Positions 1 to 7,395 of a DNA stretch of 31,197 bases are shown one piece after another (positions within the stretch are counted from its first letter, which is position 1; the number at the start of each line of letters is the position of its first letter). The stretch lies in NCBI GenBank assembly GCA_036745245.1, contig DAIOGN010000024.1:1-31197 (forward strand), in the 5' to 3' direction. The translations under genes and the position numbers were made by a program. The stretch comes from DAIOGN01 sp036745245 (lineage in GTDB: Bacteria > Zixibacteria > MSB-5A5 > JAUVRN01). The notes under the pieces were generated by a model. The model worked only from the letters and a program-made list of their open reading frames with translations. It was not told the origin of the DNA and did not search any database.

Positions 1-2
1 CG

Positions 3-338
3 GCTCTGGCGCCGCGGTTTCTGGGCCTGAGGCTGGTCTTAGCGCGCGGCTTTGCGCGCATCCACTGGCAGAACCTCGTCAACTTCGGTGTGGTTCCGCT
101 GCGACTCGAATCGCCGGCCGACTACGAAATCCTGGCCGTTGGGGAACGCCTCAAAGTGGAGGGTCTGCGCCGCCAGGTGTCGGAGAGCGACAAGATACAC
201 GTCACGTGCACAGGTTCAGGTCGCACCCTGGAACTGGTGCACGCACTGTCGCCGCGCCAGCGCGAAGTGCTTCTGGCAGGCGGCCTGGTGAACTGGGCGA
301 GGGTGAATCCGCCCTACGCGCCGAGCACCGCCAGGTAG
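3..338 (+). CDS. Aconitate hydratase (aconitase), C-terminal fragment
   Basis: The gene enters from the left edge and only its last 111 codons are present. Aconitase interconverts citrate and isocitrate in the TCA cycle using a 4Fe-4S cluster. The visible part is the swivelling C-terminal domain: APRFLGLR, then ARGFARIHWQNLVNFGVVPL, matching the conserved aconitase segment that contains the substrate-binding SFARIH arginine, and near the end LSPRQREVLLAGGLVNW, typical of the bacterial aconitase subgroup whose genes end LLAGG-x-xNW. The cluster cysteines lie upstream of the window. The stop codon at 336-338 lies inside the 3' end of the convergent aceF gene, so the two genes overlap by 25 bp. 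Recognition as an aconitase-family C-terminus is firm. Which isozyme it is (or a homoaconitase/isopropylmalate-type paralogue) cannot be decided from this piece. Confidence 0.88.
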   Translation, partial: ALAPRFLGLRLVLARGFARIHWQNLVNFGVVPLRLESPADYEILAVGERLKVEGLRRQVSESDKIHVTCTGSGRTLELVHALSPRQREVLLAGGLVNWARVNPPYAPSTAR

Positions 339-1618
339 GGATTCTCCATCGCTTCGGCAATCCAGCGCAGGAATCGTGCGCCCTCGGCGCCGTCAATCAC
401 GCGATGGTCGTAGGTAAGGGCCAGGGGCAGCATGGCCCGCTCAACAGGATGCCCATCCTGTAGCCGAACTTCGAACCGCGTTCTCGCCACTCCCAGAATC
501 GCCACTTGAGGCGCGAAGACAATGGGAGAGAAGCCCGTTCCGCCGATTCCGCCCAGGTTGGAAATCGTGAAACAGCCGCCTTCGAGTTCGTCGGGGCGCA
601 CCTTGCGGTCGCGCGTGCGAGTGGCGAGGTCGTGGATCTCCACCGCCAGTTGAGTGAGCGACTTGCGGTCGGCGTCTTTCACCACCGGCACGATGAGTCC
701 GTTCTCCGTGTCCACCGCGATGCCGATGTGGTAGTACTTCTTCAACACCAGTTCATGGCTGCCGGTATCGAGGCTGCTGTTGAGGCGGGGAAATGCGACG
801 AGCGCTCCAGCGCATACCTTGGCGAGGATCGCCGTGATGGTGAGCTTGCCACCGGCTTCCTCCACGCGGGCTGAAGCATTCCGCCGAAACGTCTCCAGTT
901 GCGTGATGTCGGCCTCGTCGTAGTGCGTGACCTGCGGGATCGTGGTCCACGACGCGGTCATGTTCTCCGCCGTGATGCGGCGGATCTTCGACTGAGGCTC
1001 GCGCGACACCGGGCCGAACTTGCTGAAGTCGGGCAAAGCCGAGGGTCTCGCCGACGGCGCGGACGTAGCCTCGCGGGGTGCGGAGGTCTGGCCCGCCAGG
1101 GTGCTGCGCACGAATTCCTTGACGTCTTCCGGCGAAATGCGCCCGCCAGTCCCTGAGCCGATGACCCGTGAGAGTTCGACCCCCAGCTCGCGCGCCAGGC
1201 GCCGCACCGCTGGCGACGCGGCCACGTCCGGGCCACTGCGCATGACGGCAGGGAAGGCCACGGGTTGCTTCGGCTCGGCCGCGGCGCGAGGAGGTTCAAT
1301 CGAAGCGGTAGTCGGCGCTGCCTTCTGCGCCTTCTGAGGTGCCGCAGGCGCCACCTTGCGTGGCTCCGGCGCCTTCACACCGTCGGACTCCACTTCCAGC
1401 ACGACCTGGCCGATCGCCACGGTGTCGCCCGCCTTCATCATGATCTTGCTGATGCGTCCTGCCACGGGCGAGGGGAACTCGAGCACCGCCTTGTCGGTTT
1501 CCAGTTCGGCGATGGGCTGATCCACGTTCAGCGTGTCCCCAACCGACACCATCACCTTCACCACTTCGCCCGAATGGACGTTCTCGCCGATCTCGGGAAC
1601 GCGAACTTCCTGAACCAT
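314..1618 (-). CDS. aceF: Pyruvate dehydrogenase E2, dihydrolipoamide acetyltransferase
   Basis: 434 aa. E2 core of the cytoplasmic pyruvate dehydrogenase complex; moves the acetyl group from E1 onto CoA. Domains: one N-terminal lipoyl domain (residues 1-78) with the lipoylated Lys43 in ETDKA; an Ala/Pro-rich linker (82-130); a peripheral subunit-binding domain (about 134-170, ASPAVRRLARELGV, then GTGGRISPEDV); and a C-terminal acetyltransferase domain (about 205-434) with the active-site DHRVIDG (His405, Asp409). Only one lipoyl domain is present, against three in E. coli AceF. The ATG at 1618 lies 7 bp beyond the aceE stop and follows a GAGGGGG ribosome-binding site, so it is the second gene of an aceE-aceF operon. 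No dihydrolipoamide dehydrogenase follows; the operon ends against the convergent aconitase gene. A 2-oxoglutarate dehydrogenase E2 is unlikely because the partner E1 is clearly AceE. Confidence 0.95.
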   Translation of the reverse strand: MVQEVRVPEIGENVHSGEVVKVMVSVGDTLNVDQPIAELETDKAVLEFPSPVAGRISKIMMKAGDTVAIGQVVLEVESDGVKAPEPRKVAPAAPQKAQKAAPTTASIEPPRAAAEPKQPVAFPAVMRSGPDVAASPAVRRLARELGVELSRVIGSGTGGRISPEDVKEFVRSTLAGQTSAPREATSAPSARPSALPDFSKFGPVSREPQSKIRRITAENMTASWTTIPQVTHYDEADITQLETFRRNASARVEEAGGKLTITAILAKVCAGALVAFPRLNSSLDTGSHELVLKKYYHIGIAVDTENGLIVPVVKDADRKSLTQLAVEIHDLATRTRDRKVRPDELEGGCFTISNLGGIGGTGFSPIVFAPQVAILGVARTRFEVRLQDGHPVERAMLPLALTYDHRVIDGAEGARFLRWIAEAMENPYLAVLGA

Positions 1619-1625
1619 AGCCCCC

Positions 1626-4404
1626 TCAGTTTACAGCCGGATTCACCTTGGCCGGATCGATGTTGAGCTTCTTCTGCGCCTCCAACACAAACTCGGGAGT
1701 GAGTTTGCCGTCCCACAAGAGAGCCCGCAGGGCGCCGTAGGCGATGTAGCGCGCATCCACTTCGAAGAAGTCGCGCAGTGACTCCCGCGAGTCGCTGCGC
1801 CCGAAACCGTCGGTGCCCAGCGTGACGTAGCGACCCGGGATCCATTTGGACAGGGCCGCCGGCAGGGTCTTCACGTAGTCGGTGGCGGCAACGAACACTC
1901 CCTTTTCCACGCCAAGCAGGCGCTCGAGGTACGAATACTTCTGATGCGCCTCCACGTTCATGATGTTTTCGCGTTCGGTGTCGATGGCGTCGCGATACAG
2001 CTCCTTGAAGCTGGTCACGCTCCACACATCGGTGGGTACGCCGAAGTCGTTTTCCAATAGCGCCTGCGCCTTGAGAGCCTCGTTGAGAATCGTGCCCGAG
2101 GCCAACAGGTGCGCCTTGAGCGGCCCTTCCGGAGCCGTGGTGGCGCGGACCTTGTAGAGCCCCTTGAGAATGCCCTCTTCCACGCCCTCTGGCATGGCCG
2201 GCATGGCGTAGGCTTCGTTCATCACGGTGATGTAGTAGAGGAGGTGCTCACCGTCGACGTACATGCGCTTCATGCCATCCTTGATGATCACCGCCAGTTC
2301 GTAGGCGAAGCACGGATCGTACGCCTTCAGATGCGGATAGGCGTAAGCCATCAGGTGGCTGTGGCCGTCCTGGTGCTGAAGTCCCTCGCCGGCGAGCGTG
2401 GTGCGCCCCGATGTGCCGCCCAGCATGAAGCCGCGGGTGCGCATGTCGGAAGCGGCCCAGATGAGGTCGCCGATGCGCTGAAAGCCGAACATCGAATAAA
2501 AGATGAAAAACGGAATCATGTTCAGGCCCGAAGCGGAATACGCCGTGCCCGCGGCTATGAACGACGACATGCTGCCGGCTTCGGTGATGCCCTCTTCAAG
2601 GATGGCCCCGTCCTTGGCTTCCTTGTAGTACAGGAGGCTTTCGCGGTCCACGGGCTCGTAGTTTTGACCCACGTGGGAGTAGATGCCCACCTGCCGGAAC
2701 AGCGACTCCATGCCGAACGTGCGCGCTTCGTCGGGCACTATGGGCACGATGTTCTTTCCGACGCCCTTGTCACGCAGAAGCTTGGCGAGAAGGTGCACGA
2801 ACGCCATGGTGGTGGCGATTTCGCGGTCGCCGGTGCCTTCGAAAAACTCCGCAAAGAGCTCGTCGGGTGGCATGGCAAGGGGCGGAGCCACTTCCACGCG
2901 AGATGGCAACGCACCCCCCAGCTCAGCGCGCCGCTCCTTCAGATACACGATCTCAGGGCTGTCGGGCGCCGGGATGTAAAACGGCGCCGAGGCGATGTCG
3001 TCGTCGCTGATGGGAATACCGAAGCGGCTGCGAAATTCCTTCAGCTCTTCGTCGTTGAGTTTCTTCTGCTGGTGCGAGATGTTGCGCCCTTCACCGGCCT
3101 CGCCCAGCCCGTAGCCTTTGATCGTCTGCGCCAGAATCACTGTGGGCTGACCTTCGTGATTGAAGGCCGCATCAAACGCTGCGAATACCTTTTCGGGATC
3201 GTGGCCGCCGCGCTTGAGTTTGCGCACCTGCTCATCGGAGAGGTGCTCCGCTATTTTCAGAAGCTCGGGATACTTCCCAAAGAAGTCCTGACGGATGTAG
3301 TCTCCGGTGGACACCACGTACTTCTGTTGCTGCCCATCCACCAGCTCTTCCATGCGTTTCACCAGCAATCCATCGTCGTCTTTGTCCAACAACGGATCCC
3401 AGTCGGAACCCCAGATCACCTTGATCACGTTCCAGCCGGCGCCGCGGAAGGCCGCCTCCAGCTCCTGGATGATTTTGAAGTTGCCGCGCACCGGACCGTC
3501 GAGACGCTGCAGGTTGCAGTTCACGACGAAGATCAGGTTGTCGAGCTGCGCTCGTGAAGCCAGCGTGAGGGCGCCCAGCGCCTCGGGTTCATCCAGCTCG
3601 CCATCGCCCACGAAGCACCACACTTTTTGATCCGAGGGCTTGATGAGCCCGCGATCCGTCAGGTAGTGCTGAAACCGTGCCTGATAGATGGCCATGATCG
3701 ACGACAGGCCCATGGAGACCGTGGGATATTGCCAGAAGTCGGGCATGAGGTAGGGATGCGGATACGACGACAGTCCGCCCTCGGGTTTCAGCTCGCGGCG
3801 GAAATTCTCGATGTCCTGTTCGCTGAGTCGGCCCTCGAGAAAGGCGCGCGCATAGATGCCCGGTGAGGCGTGCCCCTGGAAGTAAATGAGGTCGCCAGGA
3901 TGATTGGCCGTGCGCGCGCGGAAGAAGTGGTTGAATCCCACTTCGAGAAGCGTGGCCGCCGACGCGTACGTGGAGATGTGGCCGCCGATGCCCGGGGAAT
4001 TCCGGTTGGCGCGCACCACCATAGCCATGGCGTTCCAACGGATGATGCTCTTGATGCGCCGCTCCAGCTCACGGTTGCCGGGATAAGGCGGCTGGTCGTC
4101 GGGTGGAATGCTGTTGATATAGGGCGTGTTGGCCGAGAAGTGGGTCTTCACCCCGTGCTGCTGCGCCCACACGGAGAGCTTGCGCACNNNNNNNNNNATC
4201 GGCGGCGCCATCGACGCCCTGCACCACGTCCCGTACACGCTCGGGGCCCTCGTTCTCGTAAATGTATTTCAGCGAGTCGAGCCATTCGCGATCCTCGACA
4301 TCGCGAAGCTCATCGTCACCTCTGGACTTGCCGTCGTCGGCTATGGCGTCCGCCTCGCCCGACACATCCGGGTCCTGTTCTGTAGCAGTGGAATCTCGGT
4401 CCAC
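1626..4404 (-). CDS. aceE: Pyruvate dehydrogenase E1, homodimeric type, interrupted by an assembly gap
   Basis: Decarboxylates pyruvate with thiamine diphosphate and loads acetyl onto the E2 lipoyl group. The protein aligns along its length with E. coli AceE: RRIKSIIRWNAMAMVVRANR, the ThDP motif GDGELDEPEA...VVNCNLQRLDGP, DEARTFGMESLFRQVGIYS, GGTSGRTTLAGEGLQHQDGH and a C-terminal LGTDGFGRSDSRE. A ten-N gap at 4188-4197 falls about 70 codons from the start and shifts the reading frame; the two halves are in different frames only because the gap length is arbitrary. The N-terminal part starts at GTG 4404 with GGGGGAGG upstream and reads DREWLDSLKYIYENEGPERV, matching the family N-terminus. Total length is about 925 aa plus the missing residues, slightly longer than E. 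coli (887). First gene of the aceEF operon. Confidence 0.95.
4188..4197. other. Assembly gap (10 N) inside aceE
   Basis: Ten Ns. The aceE frame is not preserved across the run, so the true gap length is not 10. Comparison with the family suggests that only a handful of residues is missing. Confidence 0.97.
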
Positions 4405-4477
4405 AAGGTCCTTTCCTCCCCCTTTAAGGATTCGGTGCGCCAGGCAGGCCCTCCGCCCCTGAGAAAACCCGGCCGGA

Positions 4478-4534
4478 GGCGGTCTTGCTGGCTACCGCCC
4501 CGGACTGGCGTGGGCCTAACCAGCTCCAGGCCCA
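4478..4534 (-). promoter_or_regulatory. Two GC-rich hairpins in the aceE leader
   Basis: Inside the predicted leader lie two inverted repeats: TGGGCCT at 4511-4517 paired with AGGCCCA at 4528-4534 (7 bp, 10-nt loop), and GGCGGT at 4478-4483 paired with ACCGCC at 4494-4499 (6 bp, 10-nt loop). Neither is followed by a U tract on the minus strand, so they do not look like complete terminators. They may fold the leader; no known riboswitch was recognised. Confidence 0.35.
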
Positions 4535-4550
4535 CCAGATCCATCCAAAT

Positions 4551-4579
4551 AGGGTAAACCCCTGGGCCGCCAGCGTCAA
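4551..4579 (-). promoter_or_regulatory. Putative sigma-70 promoter of aceEF
   Basis: Read on the minus strand: TTGACG (4579-4574), a 17-nt spacer, then TACCCT (4556-4551), which keeps the key T1, A2 and T6 of the -10 box. Transcription would start near 4544 and give a leader of about 140 nt before the GTG at 4404. Inferred from motif match and position only. Confidence 0.45.
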
Positions 4580-4629
4580 TGGGCAGTATGGAAGCCCGAA
4601 ATCCGGCGAATTGGGCTCGGGGCCAACCG

Positions 4630-6021
4630 TCAGACTGTCGCGGTCACGCCCTGTCCGGCGCGCTGCACGCTGCGGCTGAGGCGATCGCACGTCACGGGAA
4701 GCCACGCGAGTTCGGTGCGACCGGCGACGGCGGATTTCCAGGCAAAGACATCGGAGCGCAGGTTCAGATAACCCATGCGCAGCCAGTCCCAGGCGAAGCG
4801 CGCGAATTCGCGTCCTTCCGTTTCGAGCAAGGACACTGCGACCGCCTCCAGCGGCAGTTTGCGAGAGGGCTCCACCAGAGGCTGCGTGCGGGTCATGCGC
4901 ACCGCGGTGAGCACGTGCCAATCGGCGTCGGCGCCCGCGAAGGCCGGCACGTACACGAAAAACGGCAGATGGCGCTTCTGTTTGTCCAGAAGTGGAATGT
5001 CTGCGGTGAGTAGCCGCGAAAATGCGCCCACCGTTTCAAATCCGGGGTGACGCGCAAAGCTGATCGGAATCCGCCAGAATGGATAGAGTTCGCCTGCGCC
5101 CTCGCCCACAAGCGGCATGGCCAGGGGCGCGAAGCCGGCCGGTTCGAGTTGCCAGATCCGCTGGCAGTTAGTGCAGGCATACACGATGGAGCGCTCAGAA
5201 GGAGGCAGATCAGCACCGCAATTGGGGCAGCGGTGCGGCTCGGGCACCAGCTCGCACACCGAACTCGATGAAGCTCCCTCCATGGGCGGCTGCCAGCGCC
5301 CGAGAGCGGCCTTGATCGTTCGCTTGGAAAGTCCGTCCAGCACGATGGTGGCTTCACCGGCTGCACCCGCGGGTCCGGCAGCCACATACACCGGGAAGTA
5401 GATCAGCGACTGGTGTTCACCCACCATCTCGGCGAATTCGTCCGACTTTTCTCCGTGCGCCATCACGAGATTCGCGTCGTTCATGCGCATGGCCGCTTCT
5501 TCCGATTCCCGCGCCTCGCGATCCACGGGCCACACGCGCGCCGCTTCAGGCACTTCCTTGTCACGGTAGGCCCACGTGGGGATGGCCTGCGGCCGCACGC
5601 CCAGGCTCGTCAATCCAAATGGGTGCGTCGCGCAGCCCGGAATAGTCACGTCCAGGAGTCGAGCGCGTAGCTCGAAGGTCTTCAGCTCGCCTTCGGATCC
5701 AGGCAAAAGCTCAGAGGGCACACGGCGCTTGGACAGGCAGGTGAGCGACAGCCCGCGGAACCGGTAGAACGGCAAGTAGTGCAGGGACGCAACGGTCGCC
5801 GGCGGGAACTGCGGCCAGCCTTCCTTCTTCATCTGCCGGTCGATGATGACGCGCGCTTCCTGGGCGTCGTACGACGGCAGGTAGTAGCGTTTGACGATGC
5901 GCCCAGGGCGACCCAGCAGCGACACCAGGCCGCAGTAGGTGCACAGGTTGGAGACGGTGCCTTCCGGAGTCTCCAGCTCGCTGCCGCAGCCGGGGCAACG
6001 GAAGCGAACTTTGTGGCTCAT
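4630..6021 (-). CDS. Zinc-ribbon protein of unknown function, partner of the SPFH protein
   Basis: 463 aa. No precise function recognised. Two zinc ribbons are visible: C9-x2-C12...C27-x2-C30 at the extreme N-terminus (CPGCGSELETPEG) and C265-x2-C268...C283-x2-C286 in the middle. Between and after them an aromatic beta-strand pattern recurs: LHYLPFYRFRG (80-90), LIYFPVYVA (206-214), LYPFWRIPI (312-320) and LPFFVYVPAF (352-361), suggesting that the protein is built from repeated modules. No signal peptide or convincing membrane helix is evident. The ATG at 6021 is chosen because it overlaps the stop of the SPFH gene in an ATGA arrangement; an upstream in-frame extension would be an artefact. 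Translational coupling makes a shared function with the SPFH protein likely. Bacillus YdjG, a TFIIB-type zinc-ribbon protein encoded near the SPFH protein YdjI, is a possible distant analogue; this is inference. Confidence 0.85.
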   Translation of the reverse strand: MSHKVRFRCPGCGSELETPEGTVSNLCTYCGLVSLLGRPGRIVKRYYLPSYDAQEARVIIDRQMKKEGWPQFPPATVASLHYLPFYRFRGLSLTCLSKRRVPSELLPGSEGELKTFELRARLLDVTIPGCATHPFGLTSLGVRPQAIPTWAYRDKEVPEAARVWPVDREARESEEAAMRMNDANLVMAHGEKSDEFAEMVGEHQSLIYFPVYVAAGPAGAAGEATIVLDGLSKRTIKAALGRWQPPMEGASSSSVCELVPEPHRCPNCGADLPPSERSIVYACTNCQRIWQLEPAGFAPLAMPLVGEGAGELYPFWRIPISFARHPGFETVGAFSRLLTADIPLLDKQKRHLPFFVYVPAFAGADADWHVLTAVRMTRTQPLVEPSRKLPLEAVAVSLLETEGREFARFAWDWLRMGYLNLRSDVFAWKSAVAGRTELAWLPVTCDRLSRSVQRAGQGVTATV

Positions 6022-7136
6022 TCCTCGCCGAGCTTTTCGCCGCAGTTGGTGCAGTACTGCGATCCGGGCATCACGTCCCGCCCGCAGGCAGGACACGCCG
6101 GCCGTTCTCCGAGCTTGCGCCCGCACAGATGGCAGAATTTGGCGTCGGCGGCCAGGTCAGCACTGCAATCGATGCAGCGATTCTGCGCCACAATGGCGTA
6201 ACCGCAGCGGTAGCAGAAACGCGACTGCTCGGGCGTGTCCGACCCGCACTTGGGGCAGGTCACGGTGGGCAGGGGGTCGTTCTTCAGATCCACCTGGTTC
6301 GGGCCGCAGGCGCGATTGAACAGGGCGGGCAGAAGCATGCCCACACCGGCGCCCAGGCCCATGGTCTTGCCGGCCTCGGCCCCTGATCCTCCGTCGGTCA
6401 TGGCTTTGGCCACCGAGAACTTGAGGAACGAGTCGAGGTCGCCCACGGCTTTCATGCCCGACTTCTGGTCGATCATCTTCTGCACGTCGTCGGGGGGCGT
6501 GATCGCCGTGACGTAGAAGTCCACCAGCTCCATTCCGTACTTGGTGAACTCGGTGCCGATGCGCGCAGTGATCTCGCGCGAGAGTTCTGAATACTGTCTG
6601 GGGAGGTCGAGAATCGTGTTGAGCTTCTCGCCGAACATGTCGTTGACGCGCGACACGATCACGTCGCGTAGATAGTCCTCGATGTCGTCGGTGGCATACG
6701 CCGCTTCGCGCCCCACCAGCGTGTTGATGAAGAGAAGCGGCTCCACGATGCGGCACGTGTAGGTTCCGTAGCCGCGCAGTCTCACCAGGCCCAGCTCGGA
6801 GTCACGGAAGGCCACAGGGTCCTTGGTACCCCACTTGAGATTGGTGAAGATCTTGTGGTTGATGAAGTACACTTCGCAGCGAATCGGCGAGGTGAAGCCC
6901 CAGGGCAGGGAGAGGGCGCGGGTGAGGATGGGGATGTTGAGCGACGACAGTGTGTGGCGGCCTGGTCCGAGAATGTCGAAGCCGCGACCCGACTTGAAGA
7001 ACACAGCCGACTGGCTTTCGCGCACGATGAGCTGGGCGCCTATCTTGATGTCCGCCGATCCGTGCTCGGGCCAGCGGTGCACCATGTCCGTGCCCGCCAT
7101 GTCCACCCATTCGATGACTTCCATTGCAATCGCCAT
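6018..7136 (-). CDS. SPFH-domain protein with three C-terminal zinc ribbons (YdjI / virion-core-like family)
   Basis: 372 aa. The N-terminal two thirds match the SPFH (band 7) group sometimes called the virion core protein or YdjI family: an opening IEWVD, ADIKIGAQLIVRESQSAVFF, GRHTLSSLNIPIL, and a helical LSREITARIGTEFTKYGMEL followed by VTAITPPDDVQ. The C-terminal 80 residues carry six CxxC pairs (294/297, 308/311, 321/324, 335/338, 348/351, 362/365), that is, three DZANK-type zinc ribbons in tandem. A short Gly/Ala-rich hydrophobic stretch (GLGAGVGMLLPALF) precedes them. SPFH proteins scaffold membrane microdomains; in Bacillus YdjI recruits PspA under membrane stress (family knowledge). 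The ATG at 7136 has GGGAG six bases upstream; a TTG two codons earlier is less likely. First gene of a pair, overlapping the next by 4 bp. Confidence 0.9.
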   Translation of the reverse strand: MAIAMEVIEWVDMAGTDMVHRWPEHGSADIKIGAQLIVRESQSAVFFKSGRGFDILGPGRHTLSSLNIPILTRALSLPWGFTSPIRCEVYFINHKIFTNLKWGTKDPVAFRDSELGLVRLRGYGTYTCRIVEPLLFINTLVGREAAYATDDIEDYLRDVIVSRVNDMFGEKLNTILDLPRQYSELSREITARIGTEFTKYGMELVDFYVTAITPPDDVQKMIDQKSGMKAVGDLDSFLKFSVAKAMTDGGSGAEAGKTMGLGAGVGMLLPALFNRACGPNQVDLKNDPLPTVTCPKCGSDTPEQSRFCYRCGYAIVAQNRCIDCSADLAADAKFCHLCGRKLGERPACPACGRDVMPGSQYCTNCGEKLGEE

Positions 7137-7241
7137 GTCCAACTCCCTGTGGTGAGGTTCTTACTCTACCTATCGGAACGGCTCCCCGGGCCTTGTGCCG
7201 GGCGTCGAGGATCAGCCTGTGCATTCCCTGAACACGATCGA

Positions 7242-7264
7242 GTCCGGGCCCCGCGGGGCCGGAC
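7242..7264. repeat. GC-rich inverted repeat between divergent genes
   Basis: GTCCGGGCCCC at 7242-7252 faces GGGGCCGGAC at 7255-7264, a near-perfect hairpin with one bulged G. It lies between the divergent SPFH and YyaL-type genes. It could be an operator or a structural hairpin; no function can be assigned. Confidence 0.4.
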
Positions 7265-7278
7265 GTGGTGCGGCGCGG

Positions 7279-7308
7279 TTGACCGTATGCGGTGCGGGGG
7301 CCTATCTA
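7279..7308 (+). promoter_or_regulatory. Possible promoter of the yyaL-like/macAB-like operon
   Basis: TTGACC (7279-7284), an 18-nt spacer and TATCTA (7303-7308), about 88 bp ahead of the chosen ATG at 7396. The -35 is good and the -10 mediocre. Confidence 0.35.
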
Positions 7309-7395
7309 GCGAGTAGCCTTAATGGGGCGCCCTGACCTTCGCCGGGTGTGAATCTGGAAGGACCGGCGTCCTCTGGCCGGCCAAGACCCCAAGCT

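Noticed and set aside
2109..3557. A 482-codon open frame on the plus strand inside aceE.
   Set aside because: It is the antisense shadow of aceE; the protein is His/Arg/Val-rich with no family motif, as expected opposite GC-rich coding DNA.
1626..4404. An apparent frameshift pseudogene in aceE.
   Set aside because: The frame changes exactly at the ten-N gap, and both halves are intact and conserved; an arbitrary gap length explains it.
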